Shown: piece after piece, positions 1-8,824 of the stretch
Position numbering within the stretch: position 1 is the stretch's first letter
Layout: each line of letters starts with the position of its first letter
Assembly: GCF_900108855.1 (NCBI RefSeq)
Contig: NZ_FNXY01000005.1
Coordinates: 577,061-641,060, forward strand
Source of the DNA: Dyadobacter koreensis
GTDB taxonomy: Bacteria > Bacteroidota > Bacteroidia > Cytophagales > Spirosomataceae
Reading direction: 5' to 3'
Length of the DNA: 64,000 nt
Made by a program: the position numbers and the translations under genes
Notes under the pieces: generated by a model
Seen by the model: only the letters and a program-made list of their open reading frames with translations
Database searches by the model: none
What the model was told of the DNA's origin: nothing

Positions 1-1
1 A

Positions 2-1855
2 CAGGTTATTGTCGGGATGGATTCTGCGGAGGAAGATACGGTGATTATTAAAGCGAAAACGCAGAAGAAAATTCTTGTTGAAAGCATCCTGCCGGAAAAA
101 GTGGAGACGCTTCCCTGGGCCGGTTATATGGGAACGCGACTGATCGACTATGTCGTTGATATCGTCAGAAAAAGCAAGACCACTTTGCTTTTCACCAATA
201 CACGTTCACAAACGGAGATATGGTACCGGATCATTATTGAAAAATATCCTGAATTTGCCGGAATTATGGCACTTCACCACGCTTCCCTTGACCGGGAAAT
301 CCGGGATTGGGTGGAAGAATCCTTGCATGCTGAAAAATTAAAACTGGTGATTTGTACAGCGAGTTTGGACCTGGGCGTGGATTTTCGTCCTGTCGATACA
401 GTCATTCAGGTGGGAAGTCCGAAAAGTATTGCCCGGTTTATTCAGCGTGCAGGCCGAAGCGGGCATCAGCCGGGCGTTGCCAGTAAAATATATTTTTGTC
501 CGACGAATGCACTGGAACTGATCGAAGCTGTGTCTTTACGGGATGGTGTTGAAAAACAAATCATTGAGGATCGTCCGCCTGTTATTCATGCTTTTGATGT
601 TTTGGCGCAATGGATGATCACGTTGGCCGTCGGAGAAGGCTTTGATGAAAAACAGCTGTTTGATGAAGTCAGGAATTGTTATGGCTATCAGTTCATAAAC
701 CGTGAAGAATGGGAATGGCTCTTGGGTTATATCACAACCGGAAGTCCGTCCCTACTGGTTTACGACGAATATAAAAAAGTTGAAAGGATTGATGGATTGT
801 ATAAAGTCACCAGCCGCCGGATTGCGCATCGTCATATGCTAAGTATGGGGACGATCGTTTCCGAAACCTCTCTCAAAGTTAAATTTCAGCATGGACGATA
901 TCTGGGTTCGGTCGAAGAATCCTTTGTAACCAGAATGAAAGCGGGTGATGTTTTTGTCTTTGCCGGGATGAGCGTAGAATTTGTGAGAATCCATGAAATG
1001 ACTGTCACAGTTAAAAAAGCGGAAGGCAAAAGAGGATTTCTGGTAAGATGGGCGGGGGGAAGAATGCCGTTATCATCCCAATTATCGGCTTTTATACGCG
1101 ACAGATTATCAGATGCCATTGAAAATCCGCACAAGGAAAAAGAATTGTCCAAATTAAAACCGCTGCTGGAATTACAGCAGGAAAGGTCGATGATCCCTAA
1201 TACCGGCGAATTGTTGATTGAACAATGTGAAACGCGGGAAGGCCATCATATCTTTATTTTTCCTTTTGAAGGCAGACTGGTGCATGAGGGAATGTCGATT
1301 ATTCTGGCATACCGGATCAGCAAATTATCGCCGATCACTTTTTCTGTTGCGATGAATGATTATGGCTTTGAATTGTTAAGTGATCAGTATGTTGACATGG
1401 AGAAAATCATGAAGGAAATTGATATATTTTCCACGGCTCATTTGGTTGACGATATTTACCAAAGCGTGAACGCGACGGAAATGGCAAAACGCAAATTCAG
1501 GGAAATTGCCGCTATTGCCGGGTTGATGTTTCAGGGATATCCCGGGAAATATATGAAAACCAAACAAGTTCAGGCGTCAAGTTCGTTGTTGTTTACGGTG
1601 ATGACCAAATATGAAAATAACAATCTACTTGTCAATCAGGCTTATCAGGAAGTTTTGACTTATCAATTGGAGGAAGTCAGGATGCGGAATGCCCTGGACC
1701 GGATTGCTACACAAAAAATTATTATCAAAAAAACGAAAAAGCCGACGCCTTTTTCGTTTCCTATCATGGTAGACCGGCTGAGAGAACAACTGACCTCGGA
1801 AAAACTGGAAGACCGGATACAAAAAATGCTCAAACAGTATAGTGATGCAGATTGA
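2..1855 (+). CDS. Lhr-type DEXH helicase, ligase-associated DNA damage response, 5' truncated
   Basis: C-terminal part of a superfamily 2 helicase. The frame is open from base 2, upstream of the first ATG at 17, so the gene is cut by the window edge and its Walker A and DEXH motifs lie outside. Visible are helicase motif IV (LLFTNTRSQTE), motif V (TASLDLGVDF) and motif VI (QRAGRSGHQPG), then the long winged-helix and C-terminal region typical of Lhr proteins. In the bacterial ligase-associated repair cluster this helicase is encoded with an ATP-dependent DNA ligase, an exonuclease and the nuclease PdeM; the next gene here is PdeM and overlaps its 3' end, which supports the assignment. The ligase and exonuclease are expected just upstream, outside the window. 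Confidence 0.9.
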   Translation, partial: QVIVGMDSAEEDTVIIKAKTQKKILVESILPEKVETLPWAGYMGTRLIDYVVDIVRKSKTTLLFTNTRSQTEIWYRIIIEKYPEFAGIMALHHASLDREIRDWVEESLHAEKLKLVICTASLDLGVDFRPVDTVIQVGSPKSIARFIQRAGRSGHQPGVASKIYFCPTNALELIEAVSLRDGVEKQIIEDRPPVIHAFDVLAQWMITLAVGEGFDEKQLFDEVRNCYGYQFINREEWEWLLGYITTGSPSLLVYDEYKKVERIDGLYKVTSRRIAHRHMLSMGTIVSETSLKVKFQHGRYLGSVEESFVTRMKAGDVFVFAGMSVEFVRIHEMTVTVKKAEGKRGFLVRWAGGRMPLSSQLSAFIRDRLSDAIENPHKEKELSKLKPLLELQQERSMIPNTGELLIEQCETREGHHIFIFPFEGRLVHEGMSIILAYRISKLSPITFSVAMNDYGFELLSDQYVDMEKIMKEIDIFSTAHLVDDIYQSVNATEMAKRKFREIAAIAGLMFQGYPGKYMKTKQVQASSSLLFTVMTKYENNNLLVNQAYQEVLTYQLEEVRMRNALDRIATQKIIIKKTKKPTPFSFPIMVDRLREQLTSEKLEDRIQKMLKQYSDAD

Positions 1856-2489
1856 AATTAGAAATAACCACTTTGATTTATTAACACAAAAGGCGATTTT
1901 TTGGCAGGAGAAACAAACATTACTCATTGGTGATCTGCATTTAGGAAAAATAACACATTTCAGAAAAGAAGGAATCGCAATTCCTCAAATTGCAGCAGGC
2001 AATAACTTCGACCGACTTGATCAGCTACTGGAAAATACAAACTGCGCACGCATTATTTTTCTCGGCGATCTTTTTCATAGCAAATACAATTCGGAATGGG
2101 AAACTTTCTCGGAATGGAGAAAAAAATATCATTTTGTTGAAATGATCATTGTGATCGGAAATCATGATGTTTTACCAATCAGTTTATTTTTGGAAAATAA
2201 CATTGAGGTTTATAAAAATGATTTTGAGGAAGATAATTTCATTTTTACACACCATCCAAAAGTGGAATTGGACCCATTGAAATTTGTTTTTGCAGGGCAT
2301 ATTCATCCGGTATTCACCTCGTATGGAAGAGGGAGACAGAGTTTTCGTTTACCATGTTTTGTTGTGGATAAAAATCAGGCTATACTACCAAGTTTTGGTG
2401 TTTTTACGGGTGGATTTGGAGTTGATTTGGTTGCGGGGAGAAAGATTTATATGTTGACTGAGGAGCGGGTTTTTGCGGTTGGGCGATAA
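1845..2489 (+). CDS. pdeM: Ligase-associated DNA damage response endonuclease PdeM (metallophosphoesterase)
   Basis: A 214-residue calcineurin-like metallophosphoesterase. The metal-binding motifs are in order: GDLHLGK (Asp30, His32), GDLFH (Asp75), GNHD (106-108), THH (136-137) and GHIHP (His152, His154). No signal peptide, so it acts in the cytoplasm. PdeM-type proteins belong to the ligase-associated repair cluster; the nuclease role is taken from the family. The ATG at 1845 is chosen over the in-frame GTG at 1842; either one overlaps the helicase stop codon by about 10 bases, so the two genes are probably translationally coupled. Confidence 0.9.
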   Translation: MQIEIRNNHFDLLTQKAIFWQEKQTLLIGDLHLGKITHFRKEGIAIPQIAAGNNFDRLDQLLENTNCARIIFLGDLFHSKYNSEWETFSEWRKKYHFVEMIIVIGNHDVLPISLFLENNIEVYKNDFEEDNFIFTHHPKVELDPLKFVFAGHIHPVFTSYGRGRQSFRLPCFVVDKNQAILPSFGVFTGGFGVDLVAGRKIYMLTEERVFAVGR

Positions 2490-2499
2490 ATGACATTGA

Positions 2500-2780
2500 T
2501 AAATAATTATGTTACCCGTTCTGGGTTTTCGCCTGAATGTCATTTCGCTATTTCTACAATAATGTCATCCCTTCGGGATTTTGGTTCCGGGTGATCAGAA
2601 TTTGATTCAATAATAATGTTATCCGTTCGGGTTTTGGAAATTGAAATCTACTTCTATAAGAATATTATCTATTCATGATCCTGATTTGGGAAACAAACCC
2701 GAAGGGTTGACATTATTATAGAAAAACATTGGTAAAAGCGACCAACAGAACCCTGAAAGGGTGGCATATGAATATCAACG
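2500..2780. repeat. Cluster of about six degenerate hairpin repeats
   Basis: The gap between pdeM and the next gene holds repeated units built on a core like AATGTCATCCCTTCGGGATT. Direct units lie near 2508-2527, 2555-2582, 2610-2636 and 2660-2690; inverted units lie near 2695-2721 and 2750-2777. The cores ATCCCTTCGGGAT and ACCCGAAGGGTT form short stems with UUCG-like loops. The copies differ in sequence, so the cluster looks old. No coding potential is seen. Confidence 0.75.
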
Positions 2781-2803
2781 CGATATATTTTTGCGCCAAC
2801 TAC

Positions 2804-3601
2804 TCACTTCTTCTCAATCAAATGTTTCCAATATCTCTTCGGTACATGCTGTACATGCAACTTGATATTTCGGCGTGATGGAATATTTACATTTTTGAAA
2901 TAATTCTGCCATAATTCCTGATATAATGTTTCCGAATCGTGGAAGACATCTTTTACCGATGTTTTTGCTCCTGCATCATTGGAAAAATCGAGTGTGATTT
3001 CTTCCACTTTATTCTGGTCATAATAAATTCCATACTTCCGTTTTATATCATAAATCAGCCAATTCTGGTCGGCGTAACGTTCAGCGAAATGTTCGTTCAA
3101 AAGAGGAATAACATTGAAATCCGGCTCAATTCCGGCATAATATAAATCATCTGCCGTGCGCTGAAATCTCACAAAGGCTTCCATTCTGTGTTTTTCCCTA
3201 TAAACCATTTTTGACGTCTGATTTACTTTCAGAACATCCGGATTTCCGTAGGCCAGATGAGGCGAATCAAAACCGGAGAAATAAAATTTGATACAGGAAA
3301 AAATGGTTAGTTCTATTCCTGCGATTTCGGAGAGATAGCAACGATAAAGTTGAATGCAGTTTTCTTTCGGGACTTTCTTTTTAAGTCCAAGCCACACTCT
3401 TTGTGCCTTTGCCTCATCGGTCACGACGACAACTTTTTCTGCAAAAAAATCAGACTGGCTTTCGCGATCAATGACTGAAAAACCGGAAACATTCCACTTT
3501 TTTGAATAGGCGTCAAAAACCGCAGTCAATAAGCCATACCAGGTTCCATCGTATGAAACGATAACGGGCTTATCCGAAAAGATTGTATTGCTGACCTCCA
3601 T
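2804..3601 (-). CDS. TIGR03915-type DNA metabolism/repair protein (DUF4130)
   Basis: A 265-residue soluble protein that resembles the TIGR03915/DUF4130 family, with the N-terminal signature VSYDGTWYGLLTAVFDAY and a conserved YREKHRMEAFVRFQ stretch. Members are found next to the radical SAM protein of TIGR03916 and sometimes fused or linked to uracil-DNA glycosylase domains, so a role in DNA repair is predicted but no reaction is established. The gene overlaps the 3' end of the radical SAM gene by 32 bases and is transcribed after it. ATG 3601 is the only plausible start before the conserved region. Confidence 0.85.
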   Translation of the reverse strand: MEVSNTIFSDKPVIVSYDGTWYGLLTAVFDAYSKKWNVSGFSVIDRESQSDFFAEKVVVVTDEAKAQRVWLGLKKKVPKENCIQLYRCYLSEIAGIELTIFSCIKFYFSGFDSPHLAYGNPDVLKVNQTSKMVYREKHRMEAFVRFQRTADDLYYAGIEPDFNVIPLLNEHFAERYADQNWLIYDIKRKYGIYYDQNKVEEITLDFSNDAGAKTSVKDVFHDSETLYQELWQNYFKNVNIPSRRNIKLHVQHVPKRYWKHLIEKK

Positions 3602-4829
3602 TAGTAAGGAATTTACTTCGGGATTCGTTGAGGATAAATTGCCGGATTTTTGCTTCCGTATAATCCTTCCGATCGGTTATCGGACTGTTGCAGGTTATAA
3701 AATATTTCGCTCTGTTCAGCGCAATACCAATTTTTTTAAGATGATCCCATCCTAATTTATTAAATCTTCGGGCGCCTACAATTTTCTGTGCTGATTGTAC
3801 GCCAATTCCGGGAACGCGAAGGATTAACTGTAAGTCGGCAGTATTAACATCAACCGGGAAAAAAGCCATATTTCTGAGCGCCCAGCTAAGTTTTGGGTCA
3901 ATTTCGGGATCAAGATTTGGGAATTGATCATTCAGCAATTCCTGTACATGAAATCCGTAAAACCGCATCAGCCAGTCTGTCTGGTATAAGCGATTTTCCC
4001 TCAAAACCGGAACCGCACTTCCTAAACCAGGCAATCGGTTATCATTGCTGATGGGCACATAACCGGAATAATAAACCCTTTTCAGATTGAATCCTTTATA
4101 GAATTTATTTGCCGTATGCATGATATCTTTATCTGATTCACCACTGGCCCCGATGATCATTTGTGTGCTTTGTCCGGCGGGAGCAAAGAGCGGTGCAGAC
4201 TTAAATATTTTCGATTCTTCTTTTGTCCGGATGATCTCCTTTTTCAGATAGGTCATCGGCTCGATCATATCTTTGATATTCTTATCCGGAGCCAGCAGTT
4301 TTAGTCCACTTTCTGTCGGAATTTCAATATTTACGCTAAGCCTGTCGGCCCACAAACCCGCTTCGTGCATGAGCTCATCACTTGCGCCAGGGATTGTTTT
4401 GAGATGGATATAACCATTAAATTTATTTTCTGTACGCAATTTTTTAGCAACAGAAACCAGCCTTTCCATTGTGTAATTGGCATTTTTAAAAATACCGGAA
4501 CTCAGGAAAAGTCCTTCTATATAATTTCTGCGGTAGAAATTCATGGTCAGGTCTACCACTTCCTGGACCGTGAAGGCGGCTCGTTTGATATCGTTGCTTT
4601 TTCTTGTAACGCAATAGGCACAGTCGAAAATGCAATGATTGGTGAGCAGGATTTTCAAAAGAGAAACGCAGCGCCCATCTTCCGTGTAGGTATGGCAAAT
4701 TCCGCTTCCCGTCGCTTCGCCTAATCCTTTGTTGTGGTTTTTGCGCTTGCTTCCACTGGATGAACATGATACGTCGTACTTGGCCGCATCAGCAAGAATT
4801 TCAAGCTTCTCATGAAGTCTTTCCGACAT
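3570..4829 (-). CDS. Putative DNA modification/repair radical SAM protein (TIGR03916 type)
   Basis: A 419-residue radical SAM enzyme. The [4Fe-4S] motif CxxxCxxC is Cys66, Cys70 and Cys73 (HCIFDCAYC). Additional cysteines lie at 22, 45 and 54. The C-terminus has a helix-hairpin-helix segment (LRVPGIGVQSAQKIVGAR, about 338-355) that would bind DNA. The family is linked by gene neighbourhood to DUF4130 and uracil-DNA glycosylase proteins; its substrate is unknown. First gene of a two-gene operon. A -7 element (TATATTTG on the minus strand, 4870-4877) and a perfect palindrome at 4854-4868 lie directly upstream and suggest repressor control. Confidence 0.88.
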   Translation of the reverse strand: MSERLHEKLEILADAAKYDVSCSSSGSKRKNHNKGLGEATGSGICHTYTEDGRCVSLLKILLTNHCIFDCAYCVTRKSNDIKRAAFTVQEVVDLTMNFYRRNYIEGLFLSSGIFKNANYTMERLVSVAKKLRTENKFNGYIHLKTIPGASDELMHEAGLWADRLSVNIEIPTESGLKLLAPDKNIKDMIEPMTYLKKEIIRTKEESKIFKSAPLFAPAGQSTQMIIGASGESDKDIMHTANKFYKGFNLKRVYYSGYVPISNDNRLPGLGSAVPVLRENRLYQTDWLMRFYGFHVQELLNDQFPNLDPEIDPKLSWALRNMAFFPVDVNTADLQLILRVPGIGVQSAQKIVGARRFNKLGWDHLKKIGIALNRAKYFITCNSPITDRKDYTEAKIRQFILNESRSKFLTNGGQQYNLFG

Positions 4830-4853
4830 ATCGATGTTCTAACGTTTGTTGAT

Positions 4854-4868
4854 GATACTATTAGTATC
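4854..4868. promoter_or_regulatory. Perfect 7-1-7 palindrome, candidate repressor (SOS-type) operator
   Basis: GATACTATTAGTATC has arms GATACTA and TAGTATC around one base. It lies 25 bases upstream of the radical SAM start codon and immediately downstream of the -7 element at 4870-4877, so it would cover the transcription start near 4863. A further GATACT half-site lies at 4888-4893. LexA as the binding protein is a guess from the repair function of the genes. Confidence 0.5.
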
Positions 4869-4869
4869 A

Positions 4870-4877
4870 CAAATATA
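4870..4877 (-). promoter_or_regulatory. Bacteroidota -7 promoter element for the repair radical SAM operon
   Basis: The minus strand reads TATATTTG, an exact TAnnTTTG match, about 40 bases before the start codon. No clear -33 TTTG is seen at the usual spacing. Confidence 0.5.
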
Positions 4878-4942
4878 GTAAAAATTTGATACTGAAACGA
4901 ACTTTAAGTCAAAAAAATTTATTCAACGGAAAAATATCATTA

Positions 4943-5836
4943 TCATTTTTTGACAATAATTTCTTTATTTCCAACACTTTCCATGAAGCGATGAATTTGA
5001 TTATAGCGTTTATTCCAGGGATTGAAAAACTGTGTAATCATCGGGATATGTTTTTTGCTTTCCAAGATTTCATAAGGTGTTTCAGGAGCAAATTCCTGCA
5101 TTGCCTTTATGAATTTTTCATTACTCGAAACGATGGAAGGGTAAGTCTTTCCACCCCTGAAAATGGTCATTGGCGGCATGCCTTTGTGCAGATGATAAAG
5201 TGGCGAAGCGTTTTTCCAGTTTTTCTGATCGGGTGTGAAAGTTTTAAGATATGTGTTGTCGTTGGAAAAATTTTCTTCTATTAAATAACCATACATATCC
5301 AGGCCGGCCGCATCAATTAAAATTAATCCTTTGATAGGATTTGCCATGTCTAATTTTTGAAAATATTGATCATCCATTGAAATGAGCGCTGCCAGATGTC
5401 CGCCTGCTGAATGGCCTGAAATGAAGATTCTGTCAGGGTTTCCACCATAATTCTGAATATTTTCTTTTACCCATTTTACAGATTTCGCTGAGTAATCTGC
5501 CATCTCTTTGTAAGTCGCGGCTGGACTTAACGGGTAATCAATAATGACATAAACGATATCGTGTTTCGTCCAGTTGCGTCCGATCAGACTGTATTGGGAT
5601 TTTCGTCCTGAATTCCAGTTTCCACCATGAATAAAGATCAAAACATCCTTCGGCGACTTCGGATTTTTTGGTTCGAAGATATTTAGCTGCTGATCAGGAA
5701 TTGCTCCTGCTCCTTTTGCGTAAATGATATTTTTATGCGCTTTATTTCCAATGAAAGTACATCCCGAAAGAGTTAATAAAAAAGCTCCGAATAAAATTAG
5801 AATAATGATTATGCTGACACGTGTTTGGGAATTCAC
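4943..5836 (-). CDS. Lipoprotein alpha/beta hydrolase (BD-FAE-like esterase)
   Basis: A 297-residue serine hydrolase. The N-terminus is a lipoprotein signal peptide with lipobox LSGC (Cys26), so the enzyme should be anchored in the envelope. The oxyanion motif HGG is at 70-72, the nucleophile is Ser143 in GHSAG, and His263 (KKHIP) is the likely catalytic histidine. This layout matches carboxylesterases of the kynurenine formamidase / BD-FAE type; substrate unknown. It stands alone between divergently or independently transcribed neighbours. Confidence 0.8.
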   Translation of the reverse strand: MNSQTRVSIIIILILFGAFLLTLSGCTFIGNKAHKNIIYAKGAGAIPDQQLNIFEPKNPKSPKDVLIFIHGGNWNSGRKSQYSLIGRNWTKHDIVYVIIDYPLSPAATYKEMADYSAKSVKWVKENIQNYGGNPDRIFISGHSAGGHLAALISMDDQYFQKLDMANPIKGLILIDAAGLDMYGYLIEENFSNDNTYLKTFTPDQKNWKNASPLYHLHKGMPPMTIFRGGKTYPSIVSSNEKFIKAMQEFAPETPYEILESKKHIPMITQFFNPWNKRYNQIHRFMESVGNKEIIVKK

Positions 5837-5922
5837 AGATCGTTTATTTAGGTTTTGTTTTAAATAACATACGTCAAACTGGTGACTGCGGATTAAGTTT
5901 TATCAAAACATATACCAACAAA

Positions 5923-5954
5923 AAATCCACCGGCTTTTGAAAACCAGTGGATTT
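5923..5954 (-). terminator. Intrinsic terminator after the CDGSH gene
   Basis: Arms AAATCCAC (5923-5930) and GTGGATTT (5947-5954) form a hairpin extended by a GG/CC pair, followed on the minus strand by a T-rich run. It lies 22 bases past the CDGSH stop codon. Confidence 0.7.
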
Positions 5955-5975
5955 AGCATAGAATTTTTTCGAGAC

Positions 5976-6200
5976 CTAAACTTTCTTCGGAGGCAAATTA
6001 AATGCTACCGCATTATGCTCAAAATGTCCTTTGTGAGAACCATCACAGAATGGTTTGTTGGCAGAAAGTCCGCAGCGGCAAATCGAAACAACCGTTCTTC
6101 CTTCCAGTCCGTATACATTTCCCTGTGCATCTACGATCTCAAAATCTCCGTCAACTTTAAGAGATCCGTTGTTATTAACGGTAAGCTTTACTTTTGTCAT
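5976..6200 (-). CDS. CDGSH iron-sulfur domain protein
   Basis: A 74-residue protein with the CDGSH signature CRCGLSANKPFCDGSHKGHF. Ligands of the [2Fe-2S] cluster are Cys41, Cys43, Cys52 and His56, the usual 3Cys-1His set. There is no signal peptide or membrane segment, unlike mitoNEET. The single-domain form is common in bacteria, and a redox or cluster-transfer role is assumed from the family. It has its own terminator and a -7 element 17-24 bases upstream. Confidence 0.93.
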   Translation of the reverse strand: MTKVKLTVNNNGSLKVDGDFEIVDAQGNVYGLEGRTVVSICRCGLSANKPFCDGSHKGHFEHNAVAFNLPPKKV

Positions 6201-6216
6201 GATGAATAATTTTGCT

Positions 6217-6224
6217 CAAAGGTA
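6217..6224 (-). promoter_or_regulatory. -7 promoter element for the CDGSH gene
   Basis: The minus strand reads TACCTTTG (TAnnTTTG) 17 bases before the start codon, which would give a very short leader of about 10 bases. No good -33 element is seen. Confidence 0.4.
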
Positions 6225-6337
6225 GCAATCACAACCGATGGCTGCGTAGCATCAGGCTAATTTAGCATCAGTACAAATCTAAGTTAAAGATCAGATGTCA
6301 GTTGGAAAGGTATTTTTTTAAGTAAAATAACTGACTT

Positions 6338-8308
6338 TTACAAGGATAATTGCTTACGAATCACCCGGGTTAATTCTTCAATCTTAAACGGTTTTGTTAC
6401 AAAATCGTCAAAATTGCAGTCCAAAATATCCTGTGTTGTCCGGGCAAAAGTATCGGCGGTGAAAGCCACAATCGGAATGGAATCCAGATGTCGGAAAGAC
6501 TTCCGGATTATTTTAATCGTTGTCATGCCATCCATGACCGGCATTTGCAAGTCCATCAGCATCAAATCAAAATCACGGTGTCGCAAGTTGCTTAAAACTT
6601 CCTGGCCGTTGTTACAGATCACAAAATCTGCCTCCCATTTATTAAGTAAGTGTTTTAAAAGTAGTTGATTCGCTAAAATATCTTCGGCGACTATGACACT
6701 ATATCCTTTCAAGGAAAAAGGTATGTCGTTACTTTGCAAACTTGTTACGGGAAGAATTTCTCCCCGCCTGAAAGTTAGTCTTACATTAAATTTACTTCCG
6801 GCACCTATTTGGCTCTCAGCGCTTATTTCTCCTTGCATAAGCTCAACGATCTTTCTTGTGATGCTTAGGCCAAGACCGGTTCCTCCAAAATGTTTTGTCG
6901 CATTATTGTTATGTGCCTGAGAAAAACTGTCGAAAATCATGCTTAGTTTATCCTGCGAAATGCCAATACCAGAGTCGGATACCTGGATATTCAGTTCAAC
7001 CAAATCGTCATGTTTGCCGACCACCTCAATTTTTAATTTCACAAAGCCTTCGGAGGTAAATTTTAGAGCATTGCCAATCAGATTCACCATAATCTGGTTT
7101 AGCCTGTAAGCATCTCCGATCAGAATTGCAGGAAGTTTTTCATCAATATCAAATGAAAGTTTTATCCCTTTGTCCAGCGCTTTAAATTCGAATGTCTGAT
7201 ACAAGTATTGAAGTTTTTCACGCAGATCAAACTCAAAATTTTCCAGACTGAACTTTCCGGCTTCAATCTTTGAAATATCCAAGATGTCATTCAGGATAAC
7301 CATAAGATTATCAGCTGAGTATTTGATGGTATTCAAATATTGCGAATCCTGTTCAGAAAAATTGCTTGTGAGTAGCAAATCCGTGAAACCAATGATCGCA
7401 TTCATCGGTGTCCGTATTTCATGACTCATCGTTGAGAGAAAATCGGACTTGATCCGCGCAGCTTCCTCAGCTTCTTTTTTTGCTTTGATAAGCTCTTTTT
7501 CTGCAAGTTTTCTACTTGTGATATCAATCGCCGTACCCAAAACCTCCTGAACATAGCCAGATTCATTTCTTTTAAAAGGCACTTCGCGGGTTATAATCCA
7601 GACATCGGAGCAGTTTTTATGTTTTAGCCGGAATTCTTTTTCGATCACTTCACCATCTTTCAGATTATATCTGATATGGTTATAATGCTTCTTGAAAATT
7701 ACCAGATCTTGGTGATCAATTAGATCGGTAAATTCGAACGCGTTGCCGGTGGTTTTGTCCGAAGCCCCATAACCAAGAATCTCGCCGATCTGGTGATTAT
7801 GAAAAATATTGGTTCCTTTTTCAATATCAATTACATAAATAATATTGGGAGAAAGCTGAGCCACTTTTTGAATGAATTCTTCTTTTTCTTCAAGCTCTTT
7901 TTGCGCAATTTCCCTTTCCTTTTCCACATCAAACATCTGACTCATCGTGTGGAAAGTTTTAGTTAACTTCTCCGCATTTATTTCTGCTTTTGGAAAATAT
8001 TCCATCGCTCCGGCTTTCATCATTTCCACAGCAATCCGCTCATCACCCTGAGAAGTCAATACAATAACCGGCAATTTGGGAGCAAGTTTTTTTATTTTTT
8101 TTAACAGCTGTAAACCGTTGGTTTTGGGTAACTGGTAATCGATAAAAATGCAGGTCGGCAGCCATTTTTCCAACGTGGCTATGGCTTCTTCCGCATATTT
8201 GCAAACTCTTATTTCTTGAATTTCTATGTTACATTTTCCAACCGCACGCTGAAATTCCATAGCGTCAATTGTGTCATCCTCTACCAACAGAATATTTAAT
8301 GGTGCCAT
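6338..8308 (-). CDS. Hybrid histidine kinase (REC-PAS-HisKA-HATPase-REC)
   Basis: A 656-residue cytoplasmic signalling protein with no membrane segment. Domains in order: receiver (1-120, phospho-acceptor Asp57), coiled linker (125-150), PAS (about 150-270), HisKA with His296 in SHEIRTP, HATPase with N-box Asn413, G1 DSGIGIS and G2 GGTGLGL, and a second receiver (536-656, Asp586 in LMDLQMPVMDG). An N-terminal receiver would let it accept phosphate from another kinase. It is the last gene of the four-gene operon FIST, kinase, response regulator, hybrid kinase, 27 bases after the response regulator. No DNA-binding output domain is encoded in the operon. Confidence 0.93.
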   Translation of the reverse strand: MAPLNILLVEDDTIDAMEFQRAVGKCNIEIQEIRVCKYAEEAIATLEKWLPTCIFIDYQLPKTNGLQLLKKIKKLAPKLPVIVLTSQGDERIAVEMMKAGAMEYFPKAEINAEKLTKTFHTMSQMFDVEKEREIAQKELEEKEEFIQKVAQLSPNIIYVIDIEKGTNIFHNHQIGEILGYGASDKTTGNAFEFTDLIDHQDLVIFKKHYNHIRYNLKDGEVIEKEFRLKHKNCSDVWIITREVPFKRNESGYVQEVLGTAIDITSRKLAEKELIKAKKEAEEAARIKSDFLSTMSHEIRTPMNAIIGFTDLLLTSNFSEQDSQYLNTIKYSADNLMVILNDILDISKIEAGKFSLENFEFDLREKLQYLYQTFEFKALDKGIKLSFDIDEKLPAILIGDAYRLNQIMVNLIGNALKFTSEGFVKLKIEVVGKHDDLVELNIQVSDSGIGISQDKLSMIFDSFSQAHNNNATKHFGGTGLGLSITRKIVELMQGEISAESQIGAGSKFNVRLTFRRGEILPVTSLQSNDIPFSLKGYSVIVAEDILANQLLLKHLLNKWEADFVICNNGQEVLSNLRHRDFDLMLMDLQMPVMDGMTTIKIIRKSFRHLDSIPIVAFTADTFARTTQDILDCNFDDFVTKPFKIEELTRVIRKQLSL

Positions 8309-8335
8309 ATTATTTTTCAGAAGAGGGTTTAGAGG

Positions 8336-8767
8336 CTATTCAGGGTATTCGCAAAGTGTCCAGTAACTCTTCAATGTCGAGACCGCAGCAATAAAACGAT
8401 CCATGGAAAGCGGTTTTAGTATATATCCCGCAACATTGAGATTAAACGCATCAATCTTGTCGCCATCTTCATTTGAAGTAGTCATAACGAAAACGGATAA
8501 GGCCGCAAGTTCCGGATCCTGCCGAATTTCTTTAAGAAACTCAATTCCTCCCATTTTCGGCATATTCAGATCGAGAAGTATAATCCTCGGCTTCGGTGCA
8601 TCGGCTTCGGTCGAACGTAAAAGTGCCAATGCTTCAATTCCATTATGAGCAACCACGAGCGGATTTGATATATTGTTCTTTTTAAAAGCTCGCTTGACAT
8701 TCATGATATCGACCTCATCATCTTCAACCAGCAAAATTGTCATAGGAATAGGATTTGGAATGGACAT
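8336..8767 (-). CDS. Single-domain response regulator (Rcp1-like)
   Basis: A 143-residue stand-alone receiver. The acidic pocket is EDD (15-17), the phospho-acceptor is Asp66 (LLDLNMP), followed by the TTS and K-P signature (MTTSNEDG, LKPL). The long loop before the phospho-acceptor is typical of Rcp1-type receivers that work with phytochrome-like and PAS kinases. It has no output domain, so it probably shuttles phosphate between the PAS kinase encoded 58 bases upstream and the hybrid kinase encoded downstream. Confidence 0.93.
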   Translation of the reverse strand: MSIPNPIPMTILLVEDDEVDIMNVKRAFKKNNISNPLVVAHNGIEALALLRSTEADAPKPRIILLDLNMPKMGGIEFLKEIRQDPELAALSVFVMTTSNEDGDKIDAFNLNVAGYILKPLSMDRFIAAVSTLKSYWTLCEYPE

Positions 8768-8824
8768 TTGTACAGACTGTTATAGTTAGGGACTAATTAA
8801 TGCAGGTGGTTAGGCAAACGATTT

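Noticed and set aside
4886..5284. 132-codon plus-strand open frame opposite the lipoprotein esterase
   Set aside because: It lies inside a well-supported gene on the other strand and has no recognisable domain; it is a shadow frame. Many similar open frames opposite real genes were left out for the same reason.
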